Assembly: GCA_028684405.1 (NCBI GenBank)
Contig: JAQUGA010000001.1
Location: 1-64,000 of the forward strand
Length of the DNA stretch: 64,000 nucleotides
From: Bacteroidales bacterium
GTDB lineage: Bacteria > Bacteroidota > Bacteroidia > Bacteroidales > WCHB1-69
Direction: 5' to 3'
Under the pieces are notes generated by a model. It did no database searches. It had not been told where the DNA came from and saw only the letters and a list, made by a program, of their open reading frames with translations. Position numbers and translations under genes: made by a program. Shown piece after piece: positions 56,531 to 64,000 of the stretch (position 1 is the first letter of the stretch; every line of letters begins with the position of its first letter).

Positions 56531-57769
56531 ATGATAGTTAATAACAGAGCAAAGTTTTTTCCAGATGTTACCGATGACCAATGGAACGATTGGAAATGGC
56601 AATTAAAAAACCGAATTGAAACACTCGATCAATTAAAAAAGTACATCAAACTTACTCCACAAGAAGAAGAGGGGGTGAAGGAGTCGTTGAAAACCTTGAG
56701 AATGGCAATCACGCCTTACTATTTGTCGATTATTAATACCGAAATTAGTAATTGTCCTATTCGTAAACAAGCCATCCCAACAGGTGCTGAGACTTTCCAG
56801 TCGGATGCTGATTTATTGGATCCGCTTCACGAAGACGAAGATTCGCCAGTACCGGGACTTACGCATCGCTATCCAGACCGAGTTTTATTTTTAATTACCG
56901 ACATGTGTTCGATGTATTGTCGTCACTGCACCCGCCGTCGTTTTGCTGGACAAACCGATAGCGAATCGCCTTCGGAACGCATTCAAAAAGCCATCGATTA
57001 TATTGCTAAAACGCCCGTTGTACGCGATGTTCTGCTTTCTGGCGGCGACGCTTTAATGGTGAGCGACAAAATGTTGGAATCTATTATTCAACGCTTGCGT
57101 GCCATTCCACATGTTGAAATTATTCGCATTGGAACTCGTACGCCTGTTGTTTGTCCACAACGTATTACCGACGATTTGGTAAATATGTTGAAAAAATATC
57201 ATCCCATCTGGCTAAATACACATTTCAATCACCCGAACGAAGTTACACCCGAAGCGACCGAAGCTTGTGCAAAACTGGCAAATGTTGGAATTCCTCTTGG
57301 AAACCAATCGGTATTGCTTAGAGGTGTCAACGATTGCGTTAGTGTAATGAAAAAATTGGTCCACGATTTGGTTCGCATCAGAGTTCGTCCATATTATATT
57401 TATCAATGCGACCTTTCGATGGGATTGGAACATTTCCGCACGCCTGTTTCAAAAGGAATTGAAATTATCGAAAACTTGCGAGGACATACGTCCGGTTATG
57501 CCGTTCCCACTTTTGTGGTAGATGCTCCGGGCGGTGGTGGAAAAACCCCAGTAATGCCCACGTATGTCATTTCCCAAAGTCCTGGAAGAGTAGTTCTTCG
57601 AAATTTTGAAGGAGTTATCACAACTTACACCGAGCCAGAAGCATACAAAAATGAATGTACGTGTGATGGTTGCCAAGACATGAAATCAAGCGGAGTTGCT
57701 TCTCTTCTTCATGGCGATCAGCTTTCGCTCGAGCCAGAAAATTTAGAACGCAAGAAACGCAATCACTAA
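56531..57769 (+). CDS. kamA: L-lysine 2,3-aminomutase
   Basis: A 412-residue radical-SAM enzyme from the ATG at 56531, which aligns with the start of the Clostridium enzyme (416 residues) at its WNDW motif. The frame is open to a TTG at 56468, with a basic extension that is probably not translated. The cluster ligands are Cys126, Cys130 and Cys133 (CSMYCRHC). The PLP lysine lies in APGGGGKTPVMP. It converts L-lysine to L-beta-lysine, the step before KamDE. A C-terminal CTCDGCQ motif fits the zinc site of the family. Confidence 0.95.
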   Translation: MIVNNRAKFFPDVTDDQWNDWKWQLKNRIETLDQLKKYIKLTPQEEEGVKESLKTLRMAITPYYLSIINTEISNCPIRKQAIPTGAETFQSDADLLDPLHEDEDSPVPGLTHRYPDRVLFLITDMCSMYCRHCTRRRFAGQTDSESPSERIQKAIDYIAKTPVVRDVLLSGGDALMVSDKMLESIIQRLRAIPHVEIIRIGTRTPVVCPQRITDDLVNMLKKYHPIWLNTHFNHPNEVTPEATEACAKLANVGIPLGNQSVLLRGVNDCVSVMKKLVHDLVRIRVRPYYIYQCDLSMGLEHFRTPVSKGIEIIENLRGHTSGYAVPTFVVDAPGGGGKTPVMPTYVISQSPGRVVLRNFEGVITTYTEPEAYKNECTCDGCQDMKSSGVASLLHGDQLSLEPENLERKKRNH

Positions 57770-57786
57770 TTCTATTATATGTGAAT

Positions 57787-57817
57787 AAAAAAAGCTGTCC
57801 AATGGGCAGCTTTTTTT
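57787..57817. terminator. Bidirectional terminator between kamA and queG
   Basis: A hairpin (aaagctgtcc with gggcagcttt, one G-U pair) flanked by A run and T run on both sides. It serves the convergent genes kamA and queG. Confidence 0.85.
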
Positions 57818-57824
57818 GTAATAA

Positions 57825-58760
57825 CTATTTTCTGTTTTTTTCTTCAATATTTTTTACGTACTCCATATTTCCCTTCAGTTTTCCAAACCCCAATCGTTCA
57901 AATGGAGTTCCTTTAAAAAGTTTTTTAAATGCTGAAGGAGAATCCAGAGCTTCTAAATCGGAGTCGTTTAATTTTGCTAAAGTCTCATTATAAAGTGCAG
58001 GATGGAAGTCGTTTGTGCTTTTTGCATTGTGTGGACAAACCGCCTGACAAACATCGCAGCCCATTATGTTTTTGTGTTTTTCGGCAGGCAAAATATCTTT
58101 GATGTTTCCTTTGTGTTCAATGGTTAAGTAGGACAAACATTTGTTTGCATCTATCACGTATGGGGCAACAATAGCACCTGCCGGACAAGCATCCATGCAC
58201 TTGGTGCACGTACCGCATTCGTTTTTAGCAATTTGACTTTCGCCAGAAAATTCTAAATCGAACAAAACGCCTCCCAAGAAATACCACGAACCTTTTTGGG
58301 GAATAATCAAACATGAGTTTTTTCCAATAAATCCCAATCCTGCCTTAAGAGCCAAAGAACGTTCAAAAATAGGTTTGGTATCGACAAAAATATCCCATTT
58401 TAAATTTGGATATTGAGAGATTGTTTTGACTAAAATTTCTCTTAAAATGCTTTTCAAAACATGGTGATAATCATTTAGCAGTGCATAACGTGACACTTTG
58501 TAGGCAGAAAAGTTTTTATAAAAATTGTTGTTATACGGAATGGCAACAATGGCATACGAACGAGCTCCTTCAAAAAACTGACTGGGATTTAATCGCAATT
58601 CTTGGTTGTTCTCCATCCATTTCATTTGTGCATGGAAGCCCTTTTTGAGCCATTCTTGATAGTGAAAAAAATCTTCAGACATTGGTTCCAGGCTGCCAAA
58701 AACACATTCTAGTCCGTTTGCTAAGCTCAGTTTTTCAAAATCTTGAAAAAAACTATTCAT
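57825..58760 (-). CDS. queG: Epoxyqueuosine reductase
   Basis: A 311-residue protein from the ATG at 58760; the frame to 58823 adds 21 residues outside the family. Two [4Fe-4S] motifs are present: CGTCTKCMDACPAGA and CDVCQAVCPHN. The N-terminal B12-binding domain has GFHAQMKWM and the central FVDTKPIFERSLALKAGLGFIGKNSCLI. It reduces epoxyqueuosine to queuosine in tRNA, using cobalamin. Start overlaps the DUF4292 stop by 8 bases. Confidence 0.94.
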   Translation of the reverse strand: MNSFFQDFEKLSLANGLECVFGSLEPMSEDFFHYQEWLKKGFHAQMKWMENNQELRLNPSQFFEGARSYAIVAIPYNNNFYKNFSAYKVSRYALLNDYHHVLKSILREILVKTISQYPNLKWDIFVDTKPIFERSLALKAGLGFIGKNSCLIIPQKGSWYFLGGVLFDLEFSGESQIAKNECGTCTKCMDACPAGAIVAPYVIDANKCLSYLTIEHKGNIKDILPAEKHKNIMGCDVCQAVCPHNAKSTNDFHPALYNETLAKLNDSDLEALDSPSAFKKLFKGTPFERLGFGKLKGNMEYVKNIEEKNRK

Positions 58761-59595
58761 TGAGATTAAAATTGATGGGCTTATATCGGTCGGGAATCCG
58801 TATAGAAGTGGGGCCGGGGACATTTACACGAAATGATTCGTTTGTAAAAATAGCTTTTAAATTTGCTCCGGGTACCAAAATATTCCAATTTAAAGGAAAT
58901 GATTGTCCGTCTACTTCTTGAAAATCAGTATATTGTACAGTCATTTTTTGCATGCTCCGACCGTCTTCTATTTCGTTTTTTGTTATTTTCGATTGAGTTT
59001 TGGAAAATAAAATCCGTTGAGATAGGAAGATTTTGTCCTTCCGATGTTTGCGATGGAGGGATGAAAACTCAATAATATTATCTTGTTCGGCAATGTTGAA
59101 TGAATTGTCAAAGTTTTTGAAATCTGTGGCAATGATGAGCGATTGCAGCATGTCGAAATTTAAATGAACGCCAAACATTTTGTAAAAAATGGAATAGTCG
59201 CCTACGTAATAAGTCATTTCCAGACGATTCATATATTTCACACTGTCTTTTGTAATAACCGCTCTAGCTCCTTCAATGCCAAATTTGCTAATATTGATAT
59301 AGATGAGACTATCTTTTCTGTTGACTAAAAAAATAGTAGCTTTTTGCTGATCATCTTCGCCTCCAATTTCGGCTTTGATTCGGGTAGAAATCCATTGATA
59401 ATCGACCTCTTTTGCCAACAAATCAATCGCTTGAGCAGGCAGTGTTTGTTCTTTTGGGACATTGATATTTGGTTGATTACTAGCATTCTCCATTTCAAAT
59501 GGAACTTTTGTGTTCGATTTAAAAAGTTTGCACGAATTAAAGAAAATGCTAACTAAGAATATAAAAAGAAAAGTGAATATATATCTTTTTGTCAT
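58753..59595 (-). CDS. DUF4292 lipoprotein
   Basis: A 280-residue lipoprotein (lipobox FFNSC, Cys22). The LolA-like beta pattern of DUF4292 is present: WISTRIKAEI, DSLIYINISKFGIEGARAVITKDSVKYMNR and YFVGDYS-like YYVGDYSIFYKMFGV. It may bind a lipid or lipoprotein at the outer membrane. In Bacteroidota the family is widely conserved but poorly known. Coupled with queG. Confidence 0.9.
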   Translation of the reverse strand: MTKRYIFTFLFIFLVSIFFNSCKLFKSNTKVPFEMENASNQPNINVPKEQTLPAQAIDLLAKEVDYQWISTRIKAEIGGEDDQQKATIFLVNRKDSLIYINISKFGIEGARAVITKDSVKYMNRLEMTYYVGDYSIFYKMFGVHLNFDMLQSLIIATDFKNFDNSFNIAEQDNIIEFSSLHRKHRKDKIFLSQRILFSKTQSKITKNEIEDGRSMQKMTVQYTDFQEVDGQSFPLNWNILVPGANLKAIFTNESFRVNVPGPTSIRIPDRYKPINFNLNE

Positions 59596-59813
59596 GTTGA
59601 AATAATTAGAAACAACAAAAGTAGTAATTATCTCTGATTATCCGTTCTTTCTGCATTAGGTCTCTTGTGCTTTTTTATAAATTTTTATTTTTCATAAAAG
59701 GAAAACGAACAGGATAAAGTTTCTCAATTCGAACGAAAAAAGGAGACATCTATTTTGTGATTTATTAATTTATTATTTTCTTAAAAAAACCTTGTTTTCC
59801 TTAGATGTGAGAT

Positions 59814-59841
59814 TTGCCCTGAAAAAAATCTTGTATATTTG
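59814..59841 (+). promoter_or_regulatory. Promoter of the mutL operon
   Basis: -33 TTG (59814-59816) and -7 TATATTTG (59834-59841) separated by 17 bases. Transcription would start near 59848, only about 12 bases before the ATG at 59860. This excludes a TTG start at 59839. Confidence 0.7.
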
Positions 59842-59859
59842 CATAAAAATAGGAATCTT

Positions 59860-60123
59860 ATGAGTTTTATGTTTTTGCACAAACCGACCCCCAAAAAATC
59901 GAGATATAAACCGGTTTTTTATAAAAATGAGAGCGAAGAGCTTAACGAAGAGAGGAAAAAGTTCAATATTCCAAACAATAAAGAATTGAGTCTTCAGGAT
60001 AAAATTCGTTTGTCATGGTCGAGGGAACGAAAACATGAAGGGTTTTCAAAAGAATCCATCCTAAAAACATTTATTGTCCTACTGTTGTTAATCCTAGTCA
60101 TACTTTTTGTCAAAATAGGATAA
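59860..60123 (+). CDS. Small tail-anchored membrane protein
   Basis: An 87-residue protein from the ATG at 59860. The first 60 residues are basic and charged (PTPKKSRYKPVFY, RKKFNIPNNKELSLQDKIRLSWSRERKHEG). The last 24 form one membrane helix (TFIVLLLLILVILFVKIG), so it is probably tail-anchored with the charged part in the cytoplasm. It lies 21 bases before mutL in the same transcript. No family is recognised. The start was chosen because the promoter overlaps the longer reading. Confidence 0.75.
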   Translation: MSFMFLHKPTPKKSRYKPVFYKNESEELNEERKKFNIPNNKELSLQDKIRLSWSRERKHEGFSKESILKTFIVLLLLILVILFVKIG

Positions 60124-60144
60124 ATATAAACAGAACAGCGAATT

Positions 60145-61977
60145 ATGTCAGACATCATCCAACTACTTCCCGACCATATTGCAAACCAAATTGCTGCTGG
60201 CGAGGTCATTCAGCGACCTGCTTCAGCCATTAAAGAACTTGTTGAAAACTCCGTAGATGCTCAGGCTTCAGAAATTGAAATTATTATAAAAGATGCCGGG
60301 CGAACGCTTATGCAAGTGGTTGACAACGGCAAAGGAATGAGCGAAACCGATGCACGTCTTAGTTTCGAGCGTCATGCCACGTCCAAATTGCGAACGGCCG
60401 AGGATTTGTTTAATATCCAAACTTTAGGCTTTCGGGGCGAAGCACTTGCTTCCATCGCAGCCATTTCTCATTTAGAATTAAAATCGGCCACAGCCGATAG
60501 CTTGAGTGGAACACATATTATTTTGGAAGGTTCTAAAATAATTGACCAAAGTCCTTGCTCTTGTCAAAAAGGAACTTCTATTGCCATAAAAAACCTCTTT
60601 TTCAATGTTCCAGCAAGACGCAGTTTCTTGAAATCCGAAAATGTCGAATTTAGCCATATTGTAGAAGAATTTTATAGAATTGCCATTATACATCCTGATA
60701 TTGCTTTTTCGTTGTACCATAATGATAAAATCATTTACAAACTTCCCAAAAGTTCACTCAAAAGCAGGATTGTGGGATTGCTTGGAAAAAGCTACAACGA
60801 AAAAATGGTGACCATCGAACAGGAAACTGATTTTTTACAAATCACAGGTTTTGTAGGCAAACCTGATATTGCTAAAAAAACAAGAGGGGGACAGTATCTT
60901 TTTGTAAACAATCGTTTTTTCAGACATCCATATATTCATAATGCCATCACTAGAGCCTATCAGGAACTGATTCCCGATGGATATTATCCTTCTTATTTTA
61001 TTTTGCTCGAAGTGGATCCCAGAACTATTGATGTGAATGTTCATCCAACGAAAACGGAAATTAAATTTCAGGATGAAAGGCTGATTTATGCTGTAATTCA
61101 TTCTACTACTAAAAAAGCACTTGCTGAAAATAGCTTGACTCCTTCGTTGGATTTTGAAACTGAACAGTTTTTTGATTTAAACTTTCCTAAAGATAAAGTT
61201 GTTCAGCAACCAACCATTAAAATTGACCCCAATTACAATCCCTTTTCTGCGCCATTGGGATCAAAATCAACGCACAATCATGTTCCCGACCAACGACAAA
61301 TAAACAATTTAGAAAACTGGGGAAAGTTATACACACCTTCCGAAGTTCCAAGTTCGGAAAACATAGCTGTACCAGCAGCGGAAGTAGTTCAAACTCAAAT
61401 TCAAGACAACGACTATAGCAGTTCGTTTATCCAATTATACAACACTTATATCGTTACCAAAATTAAATCTGGATTGATTTTGATTCATCAAAATGCAGCC
61501 CATGAAAGAATTTTGTACGAACGTTTTATGAAACGCATGAATGAGCACGGAAGTGGATGTCAACAACTTCTGTTTCCGATTACACTTGAACTCAATCCGG
61601 CCGATGCCGAGATTTTAATTGAAATTAAACCAGAACTCGAAAGCATTGGTTTTGGAATTTCAGATTTTGGCAAAAATGCTTTTCTAATTGAAGGCACTCC
61701 TTCCGATATTGAAACTTCAAATATTAAAGAAGATATTGAGAAATGGATCGACTCCTACAAAAGCAATATGATGACCGCAAGAGTCGACCGCAAAACGAAC
61801 GTTGCCAGCTCTATGTCAAAAAACCTAGCTGTAAAAACAGGGAAGTTTCTTTCGCAAGAAGAGATGGAAGCTCTTGTTAATGAGCTGTTTGCTTGTGCAG
61901 CTCCGCTAGAATCACCAAGCGGTAAAAAAACCATTAAAATCTTATCAAAAGAGGACTTAAGTCAATTTTTTAATTAA
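60145..61977 (+). CDS. mutL: DNA mismatch repair protein MutL
   Basis: A 610-residue protein. The GHKL ATPase is complete: AIKELVENSVDAQA, DNGKGM and TLGFRGEALASIAAI. The C-terminal dimerisation domain is present, but the endonuclease motif DQHA(x)2E(x)4E reads HQNAAHERILYE (residues 448-459), with both first ligands changed. The later ACxAPLESPSGKKTIKIL region also departs from the CPHGRP form. It may lack the metal-dependent nicking activity of most non-gamma-proteobacterial MutL. Links MutS to downstream repair. Confidence 0.95.
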   Translation: MSDIIQLLPDHIANQIAAGEVIQRPASAIKELVENSVDAQASEIEIIIKDAGRTLMQVVDNGKGMSETDARLSFERHATSKLRTAEDLFNIQTLGFRGEALASIAAISHLELKSATADSLSGTHIILEGSKIIDQSPCSCQKGTSIAIKNLFFNVPARRSFLKSENVEFSHIVEEFYRIAIIHPDIAFSLYHNDKIIYKLPKSSLKSRIVGLLGKSYNEKMVTIEQETDFLQITGFVGKPDIAKKTRGGQYLFVNNRFFRHPYIHNAITRAYQELIPDGYYPSYFILLEVDPRTIDVNVHPTKTEIKFQDERLIYAVIHSTTKKALAENSLTPSLDFETEQFFDLNFPKDKVVQQPTIKIDPNYNPFSAPLGSKSTHNHVPDQRQINNLENWGKLYTPSEVPSSENIAVPAAEVVQTQIQDNDYSSSFIQLYNTYIVTKIKSGLILIHQNAAHERILYERFMKRMNEHGSGCQQLLFPITLELNPADAEILIEIKPELESIGFGISDFGKNAFLIEGTPSDIETSNIKEDIEKWIDSYKSNMMTARVDRKTNVASSMSKNLAVKTGKFLSQEEMEALVNELFACAAPLESPSGKKTIKILSKEDLSQFFN

Positions 61978-61986
61978 TTTCGCACT

Positions 61987-62844
61987 ATGAATATGTTATC
62001 CCCGAGAGGCTTTAAAGTCCTTCCCCCCGTAGTAAAAAACCTGCTTATTATTAATGGTTTGTTCTTTTTGGCAACCATCACTTTTTCGCAAGGTCTGGGT
62101 ATTGACTTATATGATTATTTAAGCCTGAAATATTTTGGTTCGGATCTGTTTCAACCGTATCAGCTCATTACTTATATGTTCATGCACGGAAGCTTTGGTC
62201 ATCTGTTTTTCAATATGTTTGCCCTTTGGATGTTTGGTTCTTCCATTGAGAATTTTTGGGGTCCCAAACGATTTCTATTTTTCTATCTCTTTGCAGGAAT
62301 TGGTGCTGGATTATCGCATTATGCCGTCTATTTTTTCGAAATAAACCCACTTATATCTTCCATTGATCAGTTTTTGCTTAATCCGAATGCTACTGATTTA
62401 CAATCTATTATTGCTTCTCATAAATTTATGGTTTCGCAGCAATATCCCGATATATATTATGCGTTTTTCAAATTTGACGATGCCGTTAAAACTCTAAATA
62501 CAAATCCAAATGATGTTGTATCACTTCAAACTTCGGTAAATTTTTTGGAAACTTATCGTTCATTTTACCTTAATCTTCCCAGTGTAGTGGGGGCTTCGGG
62601 TTCTGTTTTCGGAATTTTATTGGCATTTGGAATGATGTTTCCCAACATGATGATTTATTTATATTTTTTTATTCCCATAAAAGCCAAGTGGTTTGTAATT
62701 GCCTATGGTGCACTTGAGTTGTATCTTGGTGTCATGGGTTCGTCCGATGGAATTGCTCATTTTGCTCACTTGGGAGGAATGTTGTTTGGATTTATCCTTA
62801 TCATGTATTGGAGGAAACGCCCCGGCAATAATTTTTTTAATTAA
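61987..62844 (+). CDS. Rhomboid intramembrane serine protease (first)
   Basis: A 285-residue membrane protease. The catalytic Ser lies in VVGASGSVFG (about residue 203) and the His in GIAHFAHLGGMLFG (about 260). The HGSFGHLFFNMFALWMFG loop after TM2 is typical. An insertion of about 60 residues between TM3 and the Ser helix (about 105-190) is larger than in GlpG. Substrates unknown. It starts 10 bases after mutL. Confidence 0.94.
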   Translation: MNMLSPRGFKVLPPVVKNLLIINGLFFLATITFSQGLGIDLYDYLSLKYFGSDLFQPYQLITYMFMHGSFGHLFFNMFALWMFGSSIENFWGPKRFLFFYLFAGIGAGLSHYAVYFFEINPLISSIDQFLLNPNATDLQSIIASHKFMVSQQYPDIYYAFFKFDDAVKTLNTNPNDVVSLQTSVNFLETYRSFYLNLPSVVGASGSVFGILLAFGMMFPNMMIYLYFFIPIKAKWFVIAYGALELYLGVMGSSDGIAHFAHLGGMLFGFILIMYWRKRPGNNFFN

Positions 62845-62859
62845 ATAACGCAAGGAAAA

Positions 62860-63792
62860 ATGTTTGCAAATTTTGGAAATAGAACATCAGCAATTGATAA
62901 TATAAAGCGATTTTTTGGCAGTAACTCGCCTTTGGCAAGATTTATAAGCATTAATATTTTTGTCTTTATTGCTACTATTGTAATTGGCATGCTTAGCGGT
63001 GTCTATCGTTTTTTGTTCAATATGGAAGCACCCAGCTCTCACGATTTTCCATATATCATCGATCTTTTTATGTTGCCCGCTTCGGTAGATCAATTGCTGG
63101 CAAAGCCATGGACATTTTTTTCGTATCAGTTTCTGCATGTCTCTTTCTGGCATATTTTCTTCAATATGATAATGTTGTATGTCAGTGGAAAGATATTTTT
63201 GAGCTTTTTACGCCCCCGACAATTTATTTGGGTATATATTTTAGGGGGATTAAGCGGTGCCGTTTTTTATGTTTTAGCCTACAATTATTTTCCGGTTTTT
63301 AGCACTGTTCTTTCCGATTCTCGAGCTTTGGGAGCATCGGCTTCCATATTGGGCATTCTGACGTGCGTTGCTGTTTTTGTGCCCAATTATCAAATTTCAT
63401 TGCTGTTTATCGGACGTGTAAATATAAAATGGATTGCTATCTTTTTTGTTGTGATTGATGTTTTAAGCATCAATAAAGGCAATGCCGGTGGACATATTGC
63501 TCATCTCGGTGGGGCATTCTGGGGGCTCATTGCTGGATTGTATTATAAAGAACCTTTTTTTATTAAAATTAAAAAGTGGACTCAATCTATATTTAAAAAA
63601 CGAAGATTTAAAAAAATCTATTACTCGGCGCCGCCTGCAAATAAAATATCTGATGAGGAATACAATGCCCAAAGAGCCAAAAAACAAAAAGAAATTGATC
63701 TGATTCTGGATAAAATTTCAAAACACGGATATGAGAAATTAAGCAAGGAAGAAAAAGAATTCCTTTTCAGATCCAGCAATCCAAAAAACTAA
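62860..63792 (+). CDS. Rhomboid intramembrane serine protease (second)
   Basis: A 310-residue paralogue in tandem, 16 bases after the first. The Ser motif is ALGASASILG (about residue 158) and the His lies in GGHIAHLGGAFWG. The C-terminal cytoplasmic tail of about 95 residues is basic and ends in a short helical hairpin (LDKISKHGYEKLSKEEKEFLFRSS) known from Bacteroidota rhomboids. Having Ala rather than Gly after the Ser is an accepted variant. Confidence 0.93.
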   Translation: MFANFGNRTSAIDNIKRFFGSNSPLARFISINIFVFIATIVIGMLSGVYRFLFNMEAPSSHDFPYIIDLFMLPASVDQLLAKPWTFFSYQFLHVSFWHIFFNMIMLYVSGKIFLSFLRPRQFIWVYILGGLSGAVFYVLAYNYFPVFSTVLSDSRALGASASILGILTCVAVFVPNYQISLLFIGRVNIKWIAIFFVVIDVLSINKGNAGGHIAHLGGAFWGLIAGLYYKEPFFIKIKKWTQSIFKKRRFKKIYYSAPPANKISDEEYNAQRAKKQKEIDLILDKISKHGYEKLSKEEKEFLFRSSNPKN

Positions 63793-63797
63793 TTCCA

Positions 63798-64000
63798 ATG
63801 GCAAGTCGACGATCATCCAGCTCACTCCTTGATAAAATAATGCATTTGCTCAATATTTTGGCTGCTGTTTCACTTGTTTTAGCTTATTTGTCGATGTACA
63901 TCAGTCCTGAAAAATATTGGCAGTTTGCCTTTTTTGGATTGGCTTATCCGTTTATTTTGCTTGGAAATATCTGTTTTATCGCCTTTTGGTTGATTCGCGA
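63798..64000 (+). CDS. Membrane protein, 5' part only (probable endonuclease/exonuclease/phosphatase family)
   Basis: The first 67 codons are visible before the window ends. They give a basic start (MASRRSSSSLLDK) and two membrane helices (ILAAVSLVLAYLSMY and FAFFGLAYPFILLGNI). In many Bacteroidota the gene after the two rhomboids is a membrane-anchored endonuclease/exonuclease/phosphatase-family protein with this kind of start. The catalytic domain is outside the window, so the name rests on gene order. It begins 5 bases after the second rhomboid. Confidence 0.7.
   Translation, partial: MASRRSSSSLLDKIMHLLNILAAVSLVLAYLSMYISPEKYWQFAFFGLAYPFILLGNICFIAFWLIR

Overview
The window looks like chromosome from a member of the Bacteroidota (class Bacteroidia or a near relative). 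Signs of this are the AT-rich DNA, the near absence of Shine-Dalgarno sequences, several TAnnTTTG promoter elements, many lipoproteins with SC(K/N) lipoboxes, a giant secreted protein with a type IX secretion (T9SS) sorting domain, an orphan T9SS sorting domain, and family-typical genes (DUF4292, DUF2141, MutL followed by two rhomboids). A genus cannot be named from the sequence. No tRNA, rRNA, CRISPR array, phage or insertion sequence was recognised.

Layout. Bases 1-6,070 carry small secreted or membrane proteins: a discoidin-like protein, a protein of six 21-residue repeats, a GT-C-like membrane protein, an acetyltransferase, a PNPOx-fold protein and two lipoproteins. Bases 6,190-11,566 hold a carotenoid cluster transcribed leftward: crtB, lipocalin, cruF-like hydratase, acyltransferase, glycosyltransferase, then crtI. 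No cyclase is present, so the product is probably a hydroxylated, glycosylated and perhaps acylated carotenoid. Bases 11,815-17,049 are a GH20-GH2 operon. Bases 17,400-18,950 form a decayed patch with a ferredoxin, a nitric-oxide-reductase 3' relic with an in-frame stop, a Spo0M-like gene and an orphan T9SS sorting domain. An Ada-like alkyltransferase and a GH27 alpha-galactosidase follow. The 4,410-residue T9SS adhesin-like protein fills 21,437-34,669 and has perfect long hairpins on both sides.

Bases 35,078-42,031 hold a DUF2141 protein, an operon for a lipid-type export route (beta-barrel, HAE3/MMPL RND pump, LolA-like protein), a membrane-anchored AraC regulator and a lipoprotein. A NagB/PIG-L fusion protein (42,376, plus strand) faces a GH33 sialidase. 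With GH20, GH2 and GH27 this points to feeding on host or environmental glycoconjugates. A 29-residue membrane peptide with its own terminator, a rhodanese, MeaB and an Ig-like lipoprotein come next.

Bases 49,944-57,769 hold much of a lysine fermentation pathway: kamD, kamE, a CoA-transferase beta subunit and a thiolase on the minus strand, and kamA on the plus strand after cvfB and an RluA-type pseudouridine synthase. The CoA-transferase alpha subunit and the kdd, kce and kal genes are not in the window. The right end holds queG, a DUF4292 lipoprotein, a small membrane protein, mutL with an altered endonuclease motif, two rhomboid proteases and the start of a further membrane protein that runs off the edge.
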